This document shows positions 29,462-35,029 of a stretch of 36,018 bases of DNA, piece after piece. The DNA is from a virus, in the IMG/VR virus record IMGVR_UViG_3300017593_002037, positions 1-36,018 of that record. The stretch is one strand, 5' to 3'. Under the pieces are notes generated by a model. That model worked only from the letters and a program-made list of their open reading frames with translations. It searched no databases and was not told the origin of the DNA. The first letter of the stretch is position 1. The number at the start of each line of letters is the position of its first letter. The translations under genes were made by a program, and so were the position numbers.

Positions 29462-29638
29462 CTAAAGCCCATCAGTTCCCGCTGATGGGCTTTTTGTTTG
29501 CGTGTCACTTTTGTTTTTGGCCTGACTGGTGCGCTCGATGCGCTCAAACTCACGCTTGATTGCATGCTCGTCACCAGTGACTTCTACGGCAGCGACGCTT
29601 TTGCAATATGAGCAGTTATGGCAATTATTGGCTGACAT
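29462..29638 (-). CDS. small Cys-rich hypothetical protein
   Basis: A 58-aa protein beginning MSANNCHNCSYCKSV with CxxCxxC, a compact metal-binding head, followed by a charged helix (DEHAIKREFERIERTSQ) and a polar tail. ATG 29638 has GAGGGG seven bases upstream; a longer in-frame start at 29653 is less supported. The last codons lie in the stem of the terminator at 29466-29494. It follows the CII-like gene immediately. The function is unknown. Confidence 0.6.
   Translation of the reverse strand: MSANNCHNCSYCKSVAAVEVTGDEHAIKREFERIERTSQAKNKSDTQTKSPSAGTDGL
29466..29494 (+). terminator. strong hairpin, terminator on plus strand
   Basis: A perfect 9-bp stem GCCCATCAG/CTGATGGGC with a 6-nt loop is followed on the plus strand by TTTTTG; on the minus strand only three Ts follow. 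It lies inside the end of the leftward 58-aa gene, so it stops rightward, antisense transcription. Confidence 0.65.
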
Positions 29639-29639
29639 G

Positions 29640-30083
29640 CTATTTCCCCTCACAATGATTATTGATTTGGACGCTCAATGTGCGCAGCGCGACCATGGCA
29701 TCTTGAATCTTTGTCTGTAGCGCATCATGCTCTTTGCAGTCAATGCGACCATCTTCTAGCGCTTGCTGCATCTCACTCATGATGTCGCCCTGGCAGGCTG
29801 ACGTAGATAATGCGGTCATGATGATACTTGCCTGCGTCGCTTCACCATCAACCTTACAAAACACACCACCAAGACGCTGGGCCATCGCTTGAATGATGCT
29901 CGTGTCGTTGGTGTATTCCATAATTGTGATTGCTTCATCCAAACGTAAATGATGAGTATCAGTGTTTGGATTAACCTTGTTGTTTAATACGGTGCTCGAC
30001 ATACCCATGCGTGCGGCAATGGCTGTTGAACCGCCATGCTTAGGGTTATGTACTGTCTTGTGTGCTGCGTCTATTACGTCCAT
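29640..30083 (-). CDS. CII-family phage regulatory protein
   Basis: A 147-aa DNA-binding regulator of the CII/CP76 family. It starts MDVIDAAHKTVHNPKHGGSTAIAARMGMSSTVLNNKVNP, the conserved opening with helix-turn-helix, followed by HHLRLDEAITIMEYTNDTSIIQAMAQRLGGV. It should influence the choice between lysis and lysogeny. It is the second gene of the leftward early operon, after cro. The C-terminal part is helical. Confidence 0.85.
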   Translation of the reverse strand: MDVIDAAHKTVHNPKHGGSTAIAARMGMSSTVLNNKVNPNTDTHHLRLDEAITIMEYTNDTSIIQAMAQRLGGVFCKVDGEATQASIIMTALSTSACQGDIMSEMQQALEDGRIDCKEHDALQTKIQDAMVALRTLSVQINNHCEGK

Positions 30084-30137
30084 CGTGTCCCGCCTATAAT
30101 TAAAAACGTTTTGTTGATGAGTGGGTGGTTGTAGTAT

Positions 30138-30359
30138 TTAATCAGTGGTTTCGAGTTCAGCTAATGCGGGGCAAAGGTCTACGGCTTTAATCTCACCCTT
30201 GGTGATTCGCTCAGCTTTTAAAGCCAGAGGTGCCGACATATTGGCCTTACCTTGAACCCATTTCCATACACCAGGCTGACTACAGCCCAATGCTTCAGCC
30301 GTCTTATGCTGATTTCCAAAATAGCTGACTAAAGCTTCATAAGGATTGTTAGGTTTCAT
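30138..30359 (-). CDS. Cro/YdaS-like repressor
   Basis: A 73-aa helix-turn-helix protein (NPYEALVSYFGNQHKTAEALGCSQPGVWKWVQG, typical of Cro/YdaS). It is the first gene of the leftward early operon and is divergent from the CI-like repressor gene. Its promoter is covered by an operator (30395-30408). It should bind the same operators and shut off the repressor during lytic growth. AAGG precedes the ATG. Confidence 0.85.
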   Translation of the reverse strand: MKPNNPYEALVSYFGNQHKTAEALGCSQPGVWKWVQGKANMSAPLALKAERITKGEIKAVDLCPALAELETTD

Positions 30360-30389
30360 TTTTATTACCTTGGGTATATTTATGCCTTA

Positions 30390-30418
30390 ATAATATAACT
30401 TTAGTTATTATAAATCAA
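30390..30418 (-). promoter_or_regulatory. leftward early promoter (cro promoter)
   Basis: On the minus strand: -35 TTGATT (30413-30418), 17-nt spacer, -10 TATTAT (30390-30395). The operator ATAACTTTAGTTAT (30395-30408) lies in the spacer and touches the -10. Confidence 0.7.
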
Positions 30419-30454
30419 TAACTTTAAGCATTTTACATTGATAACCTAGGTTAT
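30395..30454. promoter_or_regulatory. repressor operator sites
   Basis: Two 14-bp sites of the form ATAAC-N4-GTTAT: 30395-30408 (ATAACTTTAGTTAT) and 30441-30454 (ATAACCTAGGTTAT, a perfect palindrome), plus a degenerate half-site at about 30418-30431. Each full site lies in the spacer of one of the two divergent promoters. Two further copies occur at 32236-32274. Confidence 0.75.
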
Positions 30455-30460
30455 TAGAAT
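30432..30460 (+). promoter_or_regulatory. repressor promoter (PRM-like)
   Basis: On the plus strand: -35 TTTACA (30432-30437), 17-nt spacer, -10 TAGAAT (30455-30460), five of six consensus bases each. The spacer equals the palindromic operator plus three bases, so the repressor probably controls its own gene. GGAGG lies six bases before the repressor ATG. Confidence 0.75.
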
Positions 30461-30484
30461 GATTGCAATAACTGGAGGATAGTA

Positions 30485-31246
30485 ATGAGCACATTAGCGG
30501 AAAGGGTTAAGCTGGCTAGAGATAGGCTAAATCTGTCGCAACAAGATGTAGCAGATGCCACAGGCATGTCTCAGCCAAGTTATTACAAGATAGAGAAAGG
30601 GCTTACCAAGCGAACTACTTATATAAGCGAGCTAGCCAAGGTGTTTGAGGTTAATATTGATTGGCTGGCAAATGGCATTGGAGAGATGCTTGATCAAGGC
30701 GCCATAGAAAGTGCGACTAAGTCGTCGCTGTCTAACGAGAAAGACAGGGACTACTCAAAGAATGCCAACAATTCAGATCATATTATTATTGGCGGTCGTA
30801 CAGACTATGGGTTGGTTGATATTAAATATCTGGATATCAAAGCCAGCTGTGGAAATGGATACGTCAATCTTGAACATCCCGATTCTCATACCCAAGCGTT
30901 TACCGTTGAGTTTTTAAGAGATAACGACCTGCCCATTGATGGCAATGGATTGGTGCTGATGCACGCTTGTAGTGACAGCATGGGCAATACCATACCGCAT
31001 GGCACTCTAATGCTGGTAAATACCAATGAGAGCGAATACGATAATTTTATTAATAATAAGATTTACGTGTTTAATGCTGATGGCGAAATGATGTGTAAGC
31101 GCACCATTAAAAACTTAGATGGCACGGTGATATTAAAATCAGATAATACTGACAAAGACACCTACCCAGATCAGTTAATTACTCGTGATACGTTTAATCA
31201 GTTCGCGCTATTTGGACGGGTGCGATATTCATTCTTAAAGCATTAA
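30485..31246 (+). CDS. CI/LexA-like phage repressor
   Basis: A 253-aa repressor. The helix-turn-helix is at residues 5-62 (LSQQDVADATGMSQPSYYKIEKG). The S24 peptidase domain starts near 115, with Ser165 in CSDSMGNT and Lys205 in MCKRTIKN as catalytic dyad. The usual Ala-Gly cleavage site is ASCGNG here, so the cut would be between Cys122 and Gly123, as in UmuD. It should hold the lysogenic state through the ATAAC-N4-GTTAT operators on both sides and be inactivated by RecA-stimulated self-cleavage. It is co-transcribed with the two downstream genes. Confidence 0.9.
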   Translation: MSTLAERVKLARDRLNLSQQDVADATGMSQPSYYKIEKGLTKRTTYISELAKVFEVNIDWLANGIGEMLDQGAIESATKSSLSNEKDRDYSKNANNSDHIIIGGRTDYGLVDIKYLDIKASCGNGYVNLEHPDSHTQAFTVEFLRDNDLPIDGNGLVLMHACSDSMGNTIPHGTLMLVNTNESEYDNFINNKIYVFNADGEMMCKRTIKNLDGTVILKSDNTDKDTYPDQLITRDTFNQFALFGRVRYSFLKH

Positions 31247-31262
31247 TAAAAGGATTTTACGA

Positions 31263-31760
31263 ATGACAGACTGGCACTTTGGCTATCAGTTCGACACGCC
31301 TATTGTAGGCGAATCGAACTATCAAAAAGCACTGACAAAAAGCTATAAAGACCCTAACGCTTTTAGAAAAGGTGAGTCTGCTTTTGTTGATGTGGATTTA
31401 GTTTACGAACCGAACAACCCTTACGATAAGAATGCAGTAGCAGTTGTCTCTACTCATGGAGTATTGGGTTATCTATCTAAGCAAGATGCTATTCGCTATC
31501 GACACCTATGTGAAGGCGATAAAGATACTCTGTCTGTAAGATGTAAGATATACAGAGGAGATCATCCTATGTACGGTGCCTGGGTTGATTTAAACCTAGA
31601 GGATTTGTCTGGATCGGCGCAAAGTTTAAGAAAATATAACGACGTATCGAGCCAGCCTGCACCGCCACCCCTCCCGGATAATCCTAAGCAGAAGATTTCA
31701 CCTGTAACGATGGTTGTAGGTGCGCTGATATTGTTTTTTCTTTTCTCAATAGTCTTTTAA
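31263..31760 (+). CDS. HIRAN-domain protein with C-terminal membrane anchor
   Basis: A 165-aa protein, 16 nt after the repressor gene, AAGGA eight bases before the ATG. The HIRAN hallmark is visible: VDLVYEPNNPYDKNAVAVV followed by GVLGYLSKQDA (residues 44-75); the domain spans about 5-115. HIRAN domains bind DNA ends or 3'-OH single strands. A Pro-rich linker (PAPPPLPDNP) leads to a C-terminal hydrophobic segment (146-165), so it is a tail-anchored membrane protein. Co-expression with the repressor suggests a role in the lysogen, perhaps against incoming DNA; that is a hypothesis. Confidence 0.75.
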   Translation: MTDWHFGYQFDTPIVGESNYQKALTKSYKDPNAFRKGESAFVDVDLVYEPNNPYDKNAVAVVSTHGVLGYLSKQDAIRYRHLCEGDKDTLSVRCKIYRGDHPMYGAWVDLNLEDLSGSAQSLRKYNDVSSQPAPPPLPDNPKQKISPVTMVVGALILFFLFSIVF

Positions 31761-31823
31761 GGCTAAGGATAATAAGCGTCCGTGCCAGCGCGCTTGAGAC
31801 TGGCGACAGCATGAGGTGAGAAA

Positions 31824-32093
31824 ATGGCTTTTTACTCTATAACTTATGATTTAGTTAGGAACAGAGACTATGAAAAGATAGCGCGTGGTATTAAAAATAT
31901 TTCTAATGACGCTTGGGCTAAACCAACAGCATCTCAGTGGATAATACATTCTGAAAAGACGTCTGAGCAAGTTAGAGATTTTTTGTTAAATTACATTGAT
32001 CATGATGATATTTTGTTTGTCATAAAAGTAGATGTAGATAATTGGCACTCATATAACGTCCAAAAAGGCGCTACCGACTGGCTAAAAAACTAA
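31824..32093 (+). CDS. solitary Cas2-fold-like small protein
   Basis: An 89-aa protein with the strand-helix order of a ferredoxin-like Cas2/VapD fold: MAFYSITYDL (first strand, Asp9 in the Cas2 position), WAKPTASQWII (second strand), helix SEQVRDFLLNYI, then DDILFVIKV and a final GATDWLKN. Cas2-like proteins without cas1 occur alone in phages and plasmids; some act as endoribonucleases, others have no known activity. No CRISPR array or other cas gene is nearby. AGGTGAG lies three bases before the ATG. It is the last gene of the repressor unit. Confidence 0.6.
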   Translation: MAFYSITYDLVRNRDYEKIARGIKNISNDAWAKPTASQWIIHSEKTSEQVRDFLLNYIDHDDILFVIKVDVDNWHSYNVQKGATDWLKN

Positions 32094-32126
32094 ATCATAA
32101 ACTCTCCTTCTTAGACTCTAATAATA

Positions 32127-32152
32127 ACCGTCCTATATGGGCGGTTTTTTTT
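32127..32152 (+). terminator. terminator of repressor operon
   Basis: A 7-bp stem ACCGTCC/GGGCGGT with one G-U pair, loop TATAT, then eight Ts. It closes the unit repressor-HIRAN-Cas2-like and isolates it from the early promoter downstream. Confidence 0.85.
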
Positions 32153-32235
32153 ATGCCTCATATTTCATTTTAACAATTACTTACAGTTTTATAGTGGTTA
32201 TAAAAGAGCCAAAGTAATAAATATTTATATATTTA

Positions 32236-32277
32236 ATTACTTTAGTTATTGACAGTAATTATAACTATGGTTATTAT
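32236..32277 (+). promoter_or_regulatory. rightward early promoter with two operators
   Basis: -35 TTGACA (32249-32254), 17-nt spacer, -10 TATTAT (32272-32277): a near-consensus promoter. Two operator copies overlap it, ATTACTTTAGTTAT (32236-32249) and ATAACTATGGTTAT (32261-32274), matching the sites next to the repressor gene. It should be silent in the lysogen. Confidence 0.8.
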
Positions 32278-32309
32278 TATATTCATCACAACGAAGCAGA
32301 GTAACTGTT

Positions 32310-32612
32310 ATGAACTCAATAAAAGACTTTCTAGCCAGCATCGGCGTTATCACATTGTTAGTACTTGGTATGACAGCAGCAACGGCTGGCGTGCAACAAA
32401 TTAATAAAGCTTTTGACCGTCAGCAATCAGCTCATGACGCAAAGATTGCTATCCATAAGCTAGACAATCCTGCCAGTGAAGATAGTAATTACGTCACCGA
32501 CCCGATGAATGGGTTTGATGATGAAGTTGAAGAAGCTTACGAAGCATCGACTGAAGCCAAGACGGCAAGTTATGCCAATGGCTTCATAGCCAAAGCGTAC
32601 GGGAGAGAATGA
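32310..32612 (+). CDS. small membrane protein, first early gene
   Basis: A 100-aa protein with an N-terminal hydrophobic segment (residues 9-29, ASIGVITLLVLGMTAATAGV), then a charged, acidic, probably helical domain. It could be a membrane-anchored or exported early protein. It is the first gene after the operator-covered early promoter; the ribosome site is weak. No family is recognised. The stop overlaps the next gene's start region. Confidence 0.65.
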   Translation: MNSIKDFLASIGVITLLVLGMTAATAGVQQINKAFDRQQSAHDAKIAIHKLDNPASEDSNYVTDPMNGFDDEVEEAYEASTEAKTASYANGFIAKAYGRE

Positions 32613-32758
32613 TGAGCACCCTTCACAAGCTTATAAGCAACCTTGAGCTGCAGATGAATAACATCATGTCGGACAATCCATCTAAGGATGAATTAAAAGC
32701 CATCAATGAGCAGACACGCCAGCTAACCGCGGTAAGCAAGCAAGTCGTTGATATCTAA
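32612..32758 (+). CDS. small helical hypothetical protein
   Basis: A 48-aa protein (MSTLHKLISNLELQM... ending SKQVVDI), one or two amphipathic helices. GGGAG lies in front, and the start overlaps the stop of the upstream gene (ATGATG). No known domain. Its acceptance rests on the ribosome site, overlap and helical heptad-like pattern. Confidence 0.55.
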   Translation: MSTLHKLISNLELQMNNIMSDNPSKDELKAINEQTRQLTAVSKQVVDI

Positions 32759-32767
32759 CGCTTGAGT

Positions 32768-32887
32768 TTGGACGCTGGCAAGTTTGCCCATCAAACAGGC
32801 GCAGATGTGATTGTTAGTGCTGAAATGCTGAGCGTTGGTAAGCCAAGTAAAGCACTACAAAGCAGTAATGGTGATCGTAATGAGTAG
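32768..32887 (+). CDS. possible 39-aa protein (weak)
   Basis: An open frame starting with TTG and ending in TAG at 32885-32887, with the next gene's ATG inside its end (ATGAG). It fills the only gap in the early operon between 32758 and 32880. It starts LDAGKFAHQTGADVIV. There is no clear ribosome site, so this may be an untranslated spacer. Confidence 0.25.
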   Translation: MDAGKFAHQTGADVIVSAEMLSVGKPSKALQSSNGDRNE

Positions 32888-33590
32888 CAAAAGATGGAAT
32901 GTCACGCCAGCGGAGCATGACTTCATGGTAAAGCACCAAGCTCATATCACCCGCGCCAAACTAGCAGCCATGCTAAATGCTGAGTTTGGTCTTAACTTAA
33001 CCACAGAGCAAGTTCGAAGCTACACCAAGCGCATGGGCCTAAAAAGAGTTATCCGCACCATGATAAACAATGGCGATGAGTTGCAGTGGATAGCCAAACA
33101 TCAGGCCAACACGCCACGCGGTGAGTTGACAGCAAAGTTTAACGAGCGGTTTGGCAAAGCCATCTCTGTTACTCAGATGAACGGTTACTGCAGACGCAAA
33201 GGGCTTTGGATGGACGACTTAATACGTAATCGCAAACCAATTGGCCATATAAGCCGCCATGGTAAGTTTTTGAACATAAAGATCAGTAAATCGGAATGGC
33301 AGTCGTTGCATCGGTTTGTTTGGGAACGGCATCACAGAAAAAAGGTGCCTGAAGGATTTATGATTTTGTTTGCTGATGGCAATGTCGATAACGTTGATAT
33401 CGACAACCTAGTGTGTGTACGTGAAACGATAAGCGTCACTATCAATCACAACAACCCTGCCAATACTGACAATCCTGATTTAAACAAAGCCATCATGTTG
33501 ACCGAATCACTTAATGCCCTGGTCAGAGATTACGTAAAATCTCAACAGACAAAAAGCATCAAAAAGGATTATCACTGTGAACGACTATAA
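32880..33590 (+). CDS. HNH endonuclease with two HTH-like repeats
   Basis: A 236-aa protein. Residues 1-110 hold two copies of a DNA-binding-like unit: DFMVKHQAHITRAKLAAMLNAEFG, then WIAKHQANTPRGELTAKFNERFG, each ending in a YxxRxG(L) motif. The C-terminal part has the HNH core HRFVWERHHRKKVPEGFMILFADGN, followed by DNVDIDNLV. Free-standing HNH proteins of this form are homing endonuclease-like or act in phage DNA processing. I start at ATG 32880 (MSSKRWNV) with GGTGA before it; the frame is open to 32835. Confidence 0.8.
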   Translation: MSSKRWNVTPAEHDFMVKHQAHITRAKLAAMLNAEFGLNLTTEQVRSYTKRMGLKRVIRTMINNGDELQWIAKHQANTPRGELTAKFNERFGKAISVTQMNGYCRRKGLWMDDLIRNRKPIGHISRHGKFLNIKISKSEWQSLHRFVWERHHRKKVPEGFMILFADGNVDNVDIDNLVCVRETISVTINHNNPANTDNPDLNKAIMLTESLNALVRDYVKSQQTKSIKKDYHCERL

Positions 33591-33702
33591 ATCCCCGCAA
33601 GAGATGGAAGCGCTAGAGCTTGAACTGCTAGAAATAGATCTAAGCATGGACGTGCCAGCAAAGACCTGCCCTATCTGTGGCAGCAACGTGGAGAGCAATT
33701 AA
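33577..33702 (+). CDS. small CxxC protein
   Basis: A 41-aa protein starting with GTG at 33577 (AAGGA eight bases upstream), overlapping the HNH gene end. It has an acidic helical N-terminus (EMEALELELLEIDLSM) and one CPICG knuckle near the end, so it may pair with a partner to bind Zn. It is a tiny gene with good translation signals; function unknown. Confidence 0.55.
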   Translation: MNDYKSPQEMEALELELLEIDLSMDVPAKTCPICGSNVESN

Positions 33703-33703
33703 G

Positions 33704-33877
33704 ATGGCTAACAAAACCGATGATACTGGATACTGTGATGAATGCGATTCTGAGCTTTGGTTTGGACAGAGTGAAGCACCTCACGCCAACCTCTGCGATG
33801 ACTGTTACTACTTAGAGATTATCAATGAAGAATGCGCTGCCCCAGTCGAGCGTGTAGAAACTAAGTTTGAGGAATAA
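33704..33877 (+). CDS. small zinc-ribbon protein
   Basis: A 57-aa protein with CDECDSELWFG and CDDCYYLEII, two CxxC pairs about 20 residues apart, a probable zinc ribbon. ATG 33704 has GGAGAG eight bases upstream. It is one of a run of tiny Cys-knuckle proteins here. Function unknown; such proteins often act as transcription or replication modulators in phages. Confidence 0.65.
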   Translation: MANKTDDTGYCDECDSELWFGQSEAPHANLCDDCYYLEIINEECAAPVERVETKFEE

Positions 33878-33880
33878 CTA

Positions 33881-34102
33881 ATGGCTGATGATATCGACCT
33901 CGCCCAAGAACGCATCGACGCTGAAATGCAAGCTCGCCTGCGCGTACTGCCAACGTTTGACATTGCATCGTTAATCGAGTGCCAAGAATGTGGCGAAGAA
34001 ATACCAAGTAAGCGACGTGCCATTGGTGGCGTAAGGCGTTGCTTTGATTGCCAGAAGCACCATGAAAGCTCGGTAAGATATTGGAATCATAGTCGTCGCT
34101 AG
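33881..34102 (+). CDS. TraR/DksA-like zinc-finger protein
   Basis: A 73-aa protein with the TraR/DksA C4 zinc-finger pattern: MADDIDLAQERIDAEMQA helix, then CQECGEEIPSKRRAIGGVRRCFDCQKHHE. TraR-type proteins bind the RNA polymerase secondary channel and change host transcription without the long DksA coiled coil. GAGGAA is in front of the ATG. It probably shifts host transcription early in infection. Confidence 0.85.
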   Translation: MADDIDLAQERIDAEMQARLRVLPTFDIASLIECQECGEEIPSKRRAIGGVRRCFDCQKHHESSVRYWNHSRR

Positions 34103-34117
34103 ATAATAGGATTGGAT

Positions 34118-34639
34118 ATGTTGAGACTAAATAACAGCTCACTATCGAGAACAATTACTCGAAGTGGTGTGAATAGCATTCAAATGTTTGCTGTGTTCGA
34201 TGATGTAACTAAGACTGGCAAAGTTAAAGCTAAGCATTCACAGCGGTTCACTATTCAAGACGACTCGTTAAGTCTAAACGGTAAGCAGCATCAGCTATCA
34301 GAGCAGTTAGATTTTAATGCCGACCCATTAGATTTGATGCAGTATTTTATAGAGCGCTTTAGCAGCGCTCAGCCTGATATGTTTTTGGTAGCGCCGCAAT
34401 CCAAAGACGGTATTCAAGTGCCCAAGCTAATCAGCGAGGTGCGCTGGGAGTATCCTGATATGGCATGGCGCGCAATCGATAAGAGTGGTGCTGTTGCATA
34501 CTTCGAGCGTAGACCAGTGCTAGACAAAGCAGGCTATTGGGTATCAGCAATCGATGGTGTTATCGCTAGGTATGGCAAATCACTATGTATCGCTGACAAC
34601 TATCAGTGCAGTGTGCAAAACGCAAATGAACGCAAATGA
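34118..34639 (+). CDS. hypothetical early protein
   Basis: A 173-aa soluble protein. ATG 34118 has AGGA six bases upstream; an in-frame TTG lies two codons before. Residues about 108-145 (RWEYPDMAWRAIDKSGAVAYFERRPVL) resemble a short module found in phage proteins of unknown function. Its last codons run into the 10-bp tandem repeat at 34621-34650. It lies just before the excisionase-like gene. Confidence 0.6.
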   Translation: MLRLNNSSLSRTITRSGVNSIQMFAVFDDVTKTGKVKAKHSQRFTIQDDSLSLNGKQHQLSEQLDFNADPLDLMQYFIERFSSAQPDMFLVAPQSKDGIQVPKLISEVRWEYPDMAWRAIDKSGAVAYFERRPVLDKAGYWVSAIDGVIARYGKSLCIADNYQCSVQNANERK

Positions 34640-34660
34640 ACGCAAATGAACGCAAAAAAG
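34621..34660 (+). repeat. 10-bp tandem repeat at gene junction
   Basis: Three exact copies of cgcaaatgaa (34621-34650) plus a partial fourth. Each copy carries ATGA. The stop of the 173-aa gene (34637-34639) is in copy two. The unit is not a multiple of three, so a change in copy number would shift frames. Confidence 0.8.
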
Positions 34661-34669
34661 GAACTTACC

Positions 34670-35029
34670 ATGGATAACGATACTTTAAATCTACTCCATC
34701 AGATGGGCCTAACACCCCTTGATTGGGTTGACGCTCAACAGTTCGCTGCGCTAACGGGTATTGCTGAGCAAAAACTAACTCACCGTAAGCGAGAGTGGCC
34801 AGAAAACGTTGTTTGGATGAAGCAGAGTGGTAACCTATATTACTCAATAAGAGGATATAACCAGTGGATGACAGAACAAGCAGATATACGTTGCCGGAAG
34901 GCGTCCGGATTAGATCGGGAAGCCTCCAAGTCTACTTTAAGCGCAAAAAGAAATACTACTCAATCACGCTCCCGTTCCCAGTCTCTGCGGAAGGTATCCG
35001 TGCAGCCGTTAAGGTTAGACGCGATTTAA
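34670..35029 (+). CDS. excisionase-like protein (Xis)
   Basis: A 119-aa small DNA-binding protein just before the integrase and overlapping it by 166 nt. The core has WVDAQQFAALTGIAEQKLTHRKREWPENVVWMKQSGNLYYSIRGYNQWM, a winged-helix-like pattern (LTGI...WPE.VVW....YY...Y..WM) seen in phage excisionases. ATG 34670 has AAGGA seven bases upstream; the earlier in-frame ATG (34646) lacks one. The Ser/Arg-rich end after residue 75 overlaps the integrase start and may be poorly conserved. It should bend att DNA to favour excision. Confidence 0.7.
   Translation: MDNDTLNLLHQMGLTPLDWVDAQQFAALTGIAEQKLTHRKREWPENVVWMKQSGNLYYSIRGYNQWMTEQADIRCRKASGLDREASKSTLSAKRNTTQSRSRSQSLRKVSVQPLRLDAI

Noticed and set aside
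31824-32093. Part of a CRISPR adaptation module
   Set aside because: The Cas2-like protein stands alone; no Cas1, array or other cas gene is in the window.
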